Origin: Candidatus Obscuribacterales bacterium
GTDB taxonomy: Bacteria; Cyanobacteriota; Vampirovibrionia; Obscuribacterales; Obscuribacteraceae
Reading direction: 5' to 3'
Assembly: GCA_020050685.1 (NCBI GenBank)
Contig: JAGVKG010000060.1
Span: 1 to 64,000 of the forward strand
DNA: 64,000 nt
Below the pieces are notes generated by a model that worked only from the letters and a program-made list of their open reading frames with translations, ran no database searches and was not told the DNA's origin. This document shows, piece by piece, positions 50,066-62,000 of the stretch. Made by a program: the position numbers and the translations under genes. Every line of letters begins with the position of its first letter. Within the stretch, counting starts at the first letter, position 1.

Positions 50066-53000
50066 TTAAGGCTGGATTTCAACATTATGCAAAAGCGAAA
50101 CTGGCAGAGCTGAATCTTCAATATCTGCTCCATCCTCACCGGTATCGACTATTGCTTCTCCCGCTTCTTGAGTTAAGTGTTCGTAAGCCACAGGGGCATC
50201 GACACGAACCGTGGCGCCATTAATGTTGACCTGCTTGCCGTTGCCCTTACCGTCGAGAATAACCGCGCCACCGAATATATCAAGCAAGCCAGGATTGCCA
50301 CCGGTACCGAGGCTGACAGAGCCAGAACCAGAGAGATTAACTTGCACCACGCCGCGATCGATGGAATTGTTATCGATGGTTACCGTGCCAATTGGTGGCA
50401 GTGGATTTGGCTGCAAGGTAAATGTGGCTGGACGATTAGCTAGCAGCTTAGCCAAGTTATTAACATTGGTCGTGCCCGAACCGAATTCAACACCGCCTCC
50501 GGTAAAGGAGGAGAGCGTGCCCACTGCACGTGCAGTGAAGGTGCCATCCGTGCCACCGGTCAATGAATTGTTGGAAAGGAAGAGGATGTTGCCGCCATTG
50601 GCTTCCACTTGTAAGGAATCACCAAATGTCAGACTTTCTGTCATGTTAGCGGTCAGCTGAACATTGCCACCATTGGCTATCAATGTTGTTTGATCAGCGC
50701 CGGCACCGGAATTGATGGTGAAGATGCCGCTTGTGTTATCACCGGAACCTGAGCTGATGATAATGCTTCCAGCAGCAAGAACATCGGCTGATGCAAGCAC
50801 GCCTGTTGCTGGTGCTAATGGCGATAAGGTTCCAGCTTGCAAGGTATTGCCTAAGCCAATTGTAGTTGCCGTCTTAGATGTAATAGATAAGTTACCAGCG
50901 TTGGCTTGCAGGCTGACGCCAGTTCCTGTCGTGAACGCTGATGCAGAAATGGTCATGCTGGTCGCGGAATTCAAACTGGCACCAGCGCCGACTGCGAGGT
51001 TGCCTTGGTTACTCTTATATGTAAAGCTACCAGAAGTTGTGGTAATTTGGGCACCATCAGCAATTGCCATGCTGATATTGCCCGGAGCAAAATTCATGCT
51101 CACAGCCGTGGAAGTGCCAAGAGCATTATTAACAAAGTTGCCACCTCTCACGTCCAGGGCTCCGTTCGGCATGTTGAACATTACTTGCCCGCCAGCCACT
51201 GGTGAAGAAATAGTTGACATTCCGAGAGTAAGTTTTAAGGATGTGGCTGAATTTGTCATGGTGACGTTGGCAAAGTTGATTGGGCCTTGAATATTCCACT
51301 TGGCATTGGAACCGGTAAACTCAATTGAACTAAAACCTAAGCTTGTGAAGGAACCCGTAGTTGCAAGCGGGAAGGCCGCGTCACCGAGTGCCACCAAAAC
51401 ATTCGTGCCGCTTTGTGCAAAGTTGAGCGTGCCGCCAACATACGGTTTAGTTACACCAACCAAATTCAATAATGCTTCGTTGCCAGTGATATTAATTGTC
51501 ATCACACCGGAGCCAGTGGTCTTGATGTTGAAGGCTGTGTACTGCGGCAAAAGCTCAAAGCCAGGAATTGTGATTTGGCTCGGACTTGATGGCGATTGAG
51601 GATTCTTATTGGTCACAGCACCGGAATTATTCAGACCAATTGTTTGTGCAGTTGCACTTGAATCACGTGAAACTTGGAAGAGTGCCAATGCTTGTCCAGG
51701 AGTAACCATGGTGCGGACTCCGGAACCATTATCAACGTTGATGGTATTGGCGGTACCATTTTGATTAATGGTATAGCTGGATGGACCAGTAACAGTCAGG
51801 CTAATCGAACCATCTGCAAATGGATTGGTGGATACAATTCTTCCGGCATTACCGGTAGTGGCAGAGTTGCCACCACTAACGATGGTGCCAGCCGTACCAT
51901 TGGCTTCGGCATTGCCAACAGCGAACATCGCACCTGGCATAGCAAACTCACTTAATGTGTGGCTTGCCAGATCGAAGTTCGTTGGCAATGGCTGTATCGA
52001 GAAAGTATTGATTGTGACAGCACCACTTGCACCCGGCAACCCTCCACTACCAGCGCTTGTATTGATGCTTACCCCAGCATTCATGCCTATTACACGTACT
52101 GCCCCAGTTGTCACAGTCATCGTTCCCCCGGCACCGCCATTGCCTGTCGCCGAGTTACCACCACGCATGTCCATGTATCCGCCCACTACCAAATTACCAA
52201 CATGGTACGGACGGGAATTAAATCCGCCAAGAGTATTGACGTTAGTCAATATTGAAACATTGCCAGCCTGACCACCTTCTCCAGAACCAAGAGCTTGTCC
52301 GCCATTGGTAATGATATTGCCACCAACGGAGATAAAGGCTGCTGCATTTAATTGTACAAAGCCACCATCACCACCTGGGTTTGCTCCGGCAGCAGGCAAT
52401 CCAGAAGTATCAAGGTTGCCGCTTACTGAAAGCGTTGAGCTGAGTGATTGAATTGTCACTGAACCACCAGCTGTACCCGATGTTAATATGCTGCCAGTCA
52501 TCGCCACTTGCGCACCGCTGGCAAGAACCACAGCTCCACCTGCACCACTGACGCCGGCGGTTGTGATGTTACCGTTAACATTGATTTGTGCCATCGTTCC
52601 ATCTACAGGATCAACGGCTATGAATCGTCCAGTTCCACCTTGAATGCCATTTGTAAATGTAATAGCACCACCTGTGGTTTGTGGCTCCGCAGCAATTAAG
52701 AACACCGAACCACCCTTATTAGTTCCGGCCGTATTTATAGAACCTGATTGCACTCCACCTTGACCAAGCAATGCCACCAAGCCACCATTACCAGCACCAG
52801 AGCTGGTGTTAACCGCGCCAATTGCAATCTCGCCATCGTTAAGCAATCCTGCATGAGCAGCGATGTAAACATCACCACCAACATTGCCCGTGGAATTTGT
52901 CAGAATTTGCACATTGCCCATTTCAACCGAACCACCAGTTGCAGATGGTCCAACCAAAGTGTAGGTATTTGATGTATCGGTAATTTGTCCTGCGGTTGCT

Positions 53001-56000
53001 GGTGTAAAGTCGAAGCCGGCAACAATTGAAAGTCTGCCACCAGCACCAGTTGTGCCGGAAAGATCAATCATTGTCATACCGGATGCAGCAATCACATTTC
53101 CTGATGCCAGTACTGCCAAACTGCTACCGTTGAAGACCAAATTGCTCGGCAAGACAACATCACCAACAGTGTTGACGATTGTGCCGCAACCGGAAGCACA
53201 TGTGCTGCTGAATGTGAATGTACCAGCAGCTGTTAAACCTGGCGGTGGATTGATCAATGTGCAAGCATTCACTGTCACATCACCTGTGCCATCAACGCTA
53301 ACACCAGAATCAACTTCGACAACCGAGGCAGGTCCGCTGGCAGTAATTGTTGCATTACCATTCAAGGTTTGATCACCTGTGAAATGCAATGGGCTATTGG
53401 AAGAGGATAATGTGATACCAGCTTGGGCAACTAGCGAACCACCACCACTTACTTCCAAGGCACCAAGTGCTGGGCTGGAAACATTGACTGTTCCTGCAGC
53501 ACCACTACCAGTGATGGTGAAGGCATTAGCCAAAGTTGGCGTGATCAATTGCACAAACTGCGCAGTCAAATCGCCAGCCGTTGTCAGAGTGCCGGTGGTT
53601 GTCAAATTGAATGTCGTACCGGCACTAGACTCATCCAGAATCACAGCTCCTGTTTGGGTGACATAAACCACACCACTAGCTTCTGCAGACAGCATGGATG
53701 CTTGGGTAGCAATTGCCGTGCCACCAACACCTGGGTTGCTACCGATGCTTCCACCAGCAGCCTGCAACTGCACCATATTTGCCGTTAGCGTGCCGGACTC
53801 GCGAGTAATGCTGCCGGTGCCCGAAGCACTAAGAATGATTGTTCCACCACTTGCCGTTATGCCACCATCGATTTCAATATTCGCGGCACCAGTTGTGGTG
53901 AAGCTAAAGGTCTTGCCACTGCCAACGGAAATTGCCGAAAGCGTGACTGAACTGGAATCCTTGACGTAAACATTGCCAGTGGTAGTGACTGACAAATTCG
54001 CTGCTAAGGTAGAAATGTTACCGGATTCTGATCCGATATCACCTGAGTCGGAAGTCAACGTCAAGCTGGGTGATACCACGACAGCCACTGATTCTTGAAT
54101 TGAGCCAGCACCATCTGCATCAAGTGTTACGGATGTGCCACCAGTTATGGTGCTGGCACCGAGATCAATTGAACCATTGGATAGTGTAGTCAAATTAAAA
54201 TGATTACCGGATGATGTACCAAGATTGACAGTGCCACCAGTTGGTGTAACTGTGACGAACACATCGCCTGCCGTATTCAATGCATTATTGACAGTAAGGC
54301 TTGAAGCATTGGTCAAGATATTATTGCCAAAGCTACCGATTGCACCGCTGCCAGACTGCAGAGCAAGTGTTGTCGTATCAATATTGCCTGTGGTTTCGGT
54401 AATCGTTCCAGATCCTGCGGCAGTTAGCGATACTGATGTTCCTCCAGTCAGAGTGCTGGCACCCAAGACAATGGAACCATTTGTCGTTAAATTGAAATTG
54501 TTGGCAGAAGATGAACCCAAGGCAACGGTGCCACCAGTTGGCGTGGCGATAACAAATACATTACCAGTTGTATTGAGAACGCCGTTAACGGTCAAGCTTG
54601 AGGCAGTGGTTTGAATGTTGGCAGTTTGGCTACCAATTGAGCCACTACCCGACTGCAGGTTCAAAGTAGTTGTTGCGATGTTACCAGTGGTCTCGGTAAT
54701 TGATCCTGAACCATGAGCGTTCAATGTCACCGAAGTGCCACTAGTCAGTACGCTTGCGCCCAGGGCAATCGAGCCATTCGACAAAGTGGAAAGATTGAAA
54801 TTATTGCCTGATGATGTGCCCAGGTCGACAGTGCCACCAGTTGGTGTGACCGTAACGAATACATCACCGCTTGTATTAGTGGTGCTATTGACACTGAGGC
54901 TCGAAGCATTCGTCAAAATGTTGTTGCCCGAGCTGCCAATTGCTCCACTTCCTGATTGCAAGGAAAGCGTGGTCGTAGCGATATTGCCTGAGGTTTCTGT
55001 GATTGCACCAGAACCATTGGCGGTTAGCGAGACTGACATACCACCGGTTAATGTGCTGGCACCCAAGGCAATCGAGCCATTCGACAATGTTGTCAAATTG
55101 AAATTGTTACCAGACGATGTTCCTAAGCTAACGGTGCCACCGGTTGGTGTAGATGTAACAAACACATCGCCTGTCGTATTCATTGTGCTGTTGACGGTCA
55201 AGCTCGAGGCATTGGTCATGACGTTGTTGGAGCTTGTGCCCACCGAGCCACTGCCGGATTGCATATTCAATGTCGTCGCGGCAATGCTACCGGATGCGTT
55301 GAGAATGTCTCCAGATCCATCGGCAATAACATTGACAGTTGTACCGGAAACCGTATTGCCACTACCCATATTTAAGGTAATAGAACCATTGCTTCCGGAC
55401 GCACTGGTCAAATCAACCGTGCTGCCACTGACATTGTCAGTCAGAGTCAAACCATTGTTGCCGGTGAGAGAAACTGCTCCAGCAGACGAAACTGCACCAA
55501 CTGTTAATGATGTCGTGCCGGCGGCTTGCAAGCTGACGGTTGCACCATTGGCGGTGGCAGTACCAGAAATTGAATTAACATCAACTGAGACATCGCCTGT
55601 GCCACCGTTGAAACTGACAGTGCCTCCGGAACCGGCAAGCAAGTCTCCCAAGCCGGACGATGTAAAGATCACATCACCAGAGTTTATACTATTAAGTTCA
55701 ATATTGCCTGACGCACTAATTTGTGATCCGGCTGCCATATCGACAGAAAGAACAAAAGTCGGATCCGGTGGATTTATTGCTTCAATTCCCAAGGTGCCAT
55801 TAGCATTTGATACAGATGCACCGGGCATAAGGTTGAGGTTATTAACAAACAGATAGCCGTTGAGTTCAAGCGAACCAGAGACATTAAGCGTGTAAGGTGC
55901 CGCAACTGAACCATCTGAAACTATTGCAGCATTGCTACCTATATTCTTAGTGCCAGCGTCGAAAGTTATGAGTGCCAACAAACCACCGTTACTATTAAAA

Positions 56001-59000
56001 TTGAATGTTGCATTATCGATCGGTGAACCGGCTGAGTTAGCAAAATAAATCGAACTACCGCTGCCAGTTGCAGTGAGAACAATGTAACCACCATTGGAGC
56101 TTATTGTATTGCTTGTGTCATCACCAGCTGAGACATTCAAATCGCTTGTAACCAATCCGGAATCAATTAGGATTTGCGAAGCAGCGGTTGCTTGCAAGTG
56201 AGCATTGTTGCCACCAAACACAAGATTCGGTGCACTCAAGTGCACATCGCCACCACCGGCAACAGTCAAGTTCAAGCTGTCAGCAAGAGTCAAAGATGTT
56301 GTAGCAGAGAATGTTGTTGTGCCGCTATCAGTTTGATCAACCAAGCCACTACCGGCAAGTGTCAAGTTGCTCGTGCTTGTCACGGTTATTGAATTGCCGC
56401 TTGCACTGCTTCTTAGTGTGCCATCATTGGTCATTGTGCCGCCATTAGCATTCATTGTCATGGCATTGTCTGAATATAAAGTAGTGTTGGCGGAAACAAC
56501 CATATTAGTGGCAGTAGCACTGACAGCTTGACCATTCAATGCCAGCTCGGCCGGTCCACCATCATTATCGAAAGTCAAAGTTGCCGAGGCACCAGCGGTG
56601 AGTACGACTCCACCAGAACCATTCTTGGTGAGAGTGGCAGGTGAAAGTGTCGACGTGACCATGAGAGTTGGGGCATCAATTAGAAGTTGACCATTGCCAC
56701 CATTAACTGTTTGGTTGACATCAAGCACACCGCCAAATGTAATCTGGCTATTGGCAGCAAATCTAGTTGTGCCATTGCTGGTTTGAGTAAAGGCACCAGT
56801 ACCATCCAAGGTCCAAGCGCCACCCGTGTTTTGCACCAGGATGGATGTTCCACCGGCAGACGATTGAATCGTGCCATTGTTGGTCAATGTGCCGCCATTG
56901 ACGTTCATGGTTATTGAATTGGATGAAGACAGTGTAGTGCCGCTGTTCAACATAATATCGTTGGCGGACATAGTGACATTAGCACCATTGAGTTGAAGCC
57001 CTGCAGCAGATCCATCATTGCCGACGGTCAAAGTTGTCGAGGCACCGGATGTGACCATGATCGAACCGGCACCATTTTTGGTAATTACCGCTGGTGCGGT
57101 TGCAGATGCAACTGTCAAAGTTGGGGCATCAATGACCAACTGACCATTGCCACCATTCACAGTTTGATTGACACCAGATGCACCACCAAACGTAATTTGT
57201 GTATCGGCAGCCAATCTGGTCGTACCGTTGCTTGATTGATCGAAACTGCCTGTGCCATCAAGTGTCCAGCCGCCCGTTGTATTTTGGACAACCAGCGATG
57301 TTCCACTTGCCGATGAGCCAAGCGAGCCATTGTTGGTTAAAGTGCCACCATTGACATTGATTGTCAGGACAGCATTAGACGATACTGATGCATCCGATTC
57401 TAAAGCCAGGTTGAAACTGGTTGTCGTCACACTAGAACCATTCAATATAAAGGTTGTGCTATCTGTACCAGGATTCGGCACGCCGAATGTGAGCGTATCA
57501 CCGGACATTGGCTGCAAGTTAAGAGTACCAGCAGCAGCTAATGTGGCAGGGCCACCATCCACACCTTGCAAACGGTTGGCTTGAACCAACATCTTGCCGG
57601 CTGTTGTTAAGTTGGTTCCATTGTTCAGAAGCAATGTTGTAGCACCAAATGCAAGAGTGTTGCTCGCAGCACCAACATCAAATACGCCTTGGCTCGAACC
57701 ATTACCACCAGCCAGTGACAGATTAGCGACACCATTGACACTGATTGTCTGTGCATTGGTTGAAGCTCCCGTATAATCAACCACACCATTGTGAGTGAAG
57801 GTTCCACCGGAAGCAAGATTTAAATTCATGGCATTGTTGGAAGCTAGTGTCACACCACTATTGATAGTCAGGTTAGTGCTATTGGTCTCTAATTGACCGC
57901 CATTGAATGTCAAAGTTGCGTTAGAACCAGCTTGTAAGCCCATCGTCAATGTGCCACCAGCATTGCTTATATTGAATACGGTTGTACCGCTGGAACCATT
58001 GAAGGTCGGCGTGCCACCATTATTGCCTTGCAAGAGTGGCACAACCATATCGAGCTCGCCACCATTACCAATTGTTTGAATGAAGCTGCTATCCAAAACA
58101 ATGGCTGTTGGTTGAGTGATACTCACCTTATTGCCGGTGCCTGGGTTGAGGCTGCCCGAACCATTCATCATAGTCATTGTCGAGGTCACAGCTGAACCGG
58201 CATTAATGCTTATTGTTGTTGCACCAGTTGCTGCGCCTGTATAAGTTAAAGCACCAGTATTACTAAATGTGCCATCGACCACTTCGATGTTAAATCCGGT
58301 ATTGCTATTTTGATTTCCGGAATTTGAATAGCTGCTTGGATCAACATCGATCAAACCATGAGCAGAAATAGTGCCATTATTCGTAAAGCTTCCCGGCGTC
58401 GTGAATTTAATTCCGCCGGAAGTTGTGCCAACGTTTGTGCCTGTATCTACCAGGATATTGCCACTGTTGGTAACGTTGATACCGCCACCGCCAACTGCAC
58501 CATTCACAGTTAGATTTCCATCAACGCCGTTTGTAGCCGCACTTGAGGAAATCGTGAATGTTGTTGCGCTGTTGGCAGTCAGGTTGATCGTGCCACCAAC
58601 ACCGGATCCGGCAGCATTGGCAGAGAGCGAATTGCTAACAAACAAGTTACCAGTTCCACCGTCACCGGCAGTCAGGTCATAGATTGCGCCATTACCGTTG
58701 CCACCACCTGGGGATGCGTTCAAGAAGGTTGGATTAACCGTAAGATCTTGACCAGCTGTCAGGTATACTTCACCACCGCTGCCTGTTGCACCGCCAGTTG
58801 CAGTAACTTGGAATTGTCCGGCAACCGTCGGATCACCAACTACTAAATTGGACGTACCGGACATAGTCACGGAAACAATACCACCCTTACCGCTGCCAAG
58901 TCCGTTAGCAGACAGGCTCAAACCGGTAGCCAACGATTGGGCAATAATAATGATTGTGCCACCAAATGAACCCGGAGCCGTAGCATTAACCGATAACGAA

Positions 59001-62000
59001 CCGGTGGTCGGTGAAAGATTATTGACTGTCAATGTGCCACCAGCGGCATTGAGGCTTATCGTGCCACCATTAGTACCACTGAATGCATTCACCGAACCAG
59101 CCAAGTTAATCGCTTGCGATAGCATTGCCACTGTGCCGTTGGATGCAGTAAGAGTTTGGCCGGATGCTAAATTGATAGCGCCCGTTCCGTGCGTTTCCAG
59201 ACCCAAGTTAGTGCCGGCGGTAACCGCTGCGTTTAAATCAATATTGCCATTATTGGATAATGTTTCTATTGTCATTGCACCAGCCGTGGTTACCGCATCA
59301 TTCAATTCAATGCCACCATGGGCAGACAGCAACAAGTCGCCGTCACTAGTCAATGAACCACCAGATCCGAGCAAGAATGCTGTTCCGGACATTCCGGAAT
59401 TGACAGTGATAACACCAACAGAAGCCGGACCAGGGCTTGTGAATTCCATGGTACCTAAGAGTGTAATTGGATTAGCAATTCCATCATTGGCTAAGAACGA
59501 AATGGAATCAGATGAACCGAATCCATCAAATGTAATGACGACACTGCCCGGAATGTAGCCAGCCATATTAGCTGCCGTTTGACCCGGAGCAATAATCACA
59601 TTGCCACCAGTAGCAATGCCACCAGATTCAGTCAGTATACCGCCCAATAATCCTTGTTGTTGCAAGCTAATGATACTGGCCACAACCGATGTGTTATTCA
59701 AATCCAAACTCGTGACAATAGCCAAGTTCGGATCAAGACTTGGATTCGGAGTATTGTCCAAACCAGTGAAGACTTGAGTGCCGACCACGAATGAAGGATC
59801 AACCGGTGCCAATTGCGATGGGGGGTCGGCAGTAATTGTCGTGCCACCATTTAGGGTAATGGCACTGGCTGCTAAGGAACCTGTATTGAAGACTACATTT
59901 GTGCCAATTGCCGTAATGTTGTTGGTTGGTGCATTAGCAGTAATGCTATTAGCACCCCAGAATACTTGACCGCCATTAGCTGTGGTCACATTAACGTTAG
60001 ATGGAGCTGTGCCGGCAACCGGGCTAACAGGAACAGCACCGATGACAATATTGACATTTCCAGCGGCTGGTTGCTGGTTGGTAAAGGCGATAATCGAAGC
60101 ATTGGTATCAATCAAGATTGAACCGCCACTGGAAGTGAAATCGTTTTCGATTGTAATGTTGCCGTTGTTGGCGAACAAGGAGCTACCGGCAGCAACAGTC
60201 ATGGTGGTTGTACCAGCGGTATTGGCGCGATTGACAAATATCGATCCGCCACCGGCAAATATACTGCCGACATTCACAGCACCAGCGTTCACTACCAAGC
60301 TGTAGCTTGTGCCACCACGTCCATCAACGCTGCCAGTATGCGATTGAATGGTGGCATTGACAAAGCTATCGGTGCTAGCAAGCGTTGTGTTCGTGCCAGT
60401 AAGAATAGTCTGACTGCCTGAATTGGTAAGCGTGATACCACCGCCGGATGTCAGACTTATGTAATTGGAAACTGCTGAGTTGATACCACCAGCATTAAGC
60501 GCATTGGTAGCAGTGATTGTTCCATACGGGGCAGCAAGAATGATATTGCCTGCTGATGTACCGGCCGTTGATGAGGATGACGATGTATTGATTGCGCCTG
60601 CAGCATTAATCGTATTGGAAGCTTGTGATAGTGAATACATTTCCACAGCGCCTCCAGATACGGAAGCTGATGATGTATTGATTGATGAAAGTGTGATTGT
60701 GCCACCAGTAAAGAGTGTAAAGTGTTGGCCGGCACCACTAACCGTACCAAGTGCTGCATTATTTTGGACCACGGCTAATGGCAGTCCAGTTAAGCCGTAG
60801 TTTGTTAAGGTCAACGTAGAAGTATTGGAGAAGCTGCTAAAGCCACCACCCGGTAACAAATCAGGTGATATGGAAAATACGCCGGTCGAAGAGAAGGCTC
60901 GCGGCAAGACAGACTTGTTCGTATCCGTTGTTGCGCCACCACCACCAGTAATTGTGGCACCGGATGTGAACATTGATGCAGCACCTGGCGCGGCACCAGA
61001 AACGTTGAAAGAACTGACATTTATGGCACCAGCAGGATTATTCAGAGTGCTGAGCGTCGTACCACTAGCTGTCGATAATGGTTGAGCCGTGGTGATCATC
61101 AACGTACCACCAACAGATGCACCACCACCGGTTGCCGCTGCACTGAGAGTAGCAGTTGTCAGAGCGCCAACCGAGGAAAGGTAAATTGCACCGCCTCGAC
61201 CACCGGAGCCGCTGGCTTGAGCATTGACGTTATTGAGAGAAATGCTACCACGTGATACCACAGCAATCGAGCCGCCGCTTGTCGTACCATTTGCAGATAC
61301 AGGAACTGGTGATACTCCAGATGTTGTGATTGATCCAGTGCCATAGTTCACGAAGAAGATATTGCCGCCTTCACCAGCAGTGGCATCGGCAGTCACTCCA
61401 ACCATATGGGAAAGAGAAATATTGCCGGATGATGTCGTCACCAGACTAATTGAACCACCACGAGTCGTACCATTAGCATTGATAACAGCACCAACCGGAC
61501 CAGTACCGGATCCGTTAAGCACTGAGCTTATACTGCCAGCACCAACCAGATAAATTTCACCACCGGCTCCATTGCCAGATGAAACATCAATACTGGAATT
61601 GTATGTAAAGCCTATTGGATGTCTTTGGTTTAGCGTAATGCCGTCACCATAGTTGGAAATTCTGACCGTGCCACCTGTGCCGGCAGAAGAGGTTGCAGTA
61701 ATTGTCGTCTGATATATCTCAATTGAACCAAATACGCCAAGCGTAGATATATCAATCAATCCACCACGCACCGTGCCGTTGGCGGATACTGTATTTTGAG
61801 TTTGGTTGCTTGACATGCTTAACATGACCCCAAGAGGAGCCGAAATTCTAATCACACCACCGTAACCTGCTGTGCCATTTGCATTGAAACTGCCACCACT
61901 GTACAAAAGGAAATCCGGACCAATCAAGTTTATGATTCCACCGTTAGCGCCCGATACATCTATACCTGAAACATAGAGCGAGCCGGGTGTGGACATGGTT

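Noticed and set aside
49867-50085. Minus-strand open frame of about 72 codons (MLKSSLNIGFSPFGK start) across the gap after the giant gene
   Set aside because: It overlaps the end of the giant gene and the start of the receiver-PAS-kinase and has no clear ribosome-binding site or family. The gap may simply hold the kinase promoter.
54735-55856. Long plus-strand open frame of 373 codons, and other plus-strand frames across 50-64 kb
   Set aside because: They lie antisense to the giant gene and follow its repeat pattern; the Gly/Thr/Asn-rich minus-strand coding leaves few stops on the complement. No ribosome-binding sites, starts or families support them.
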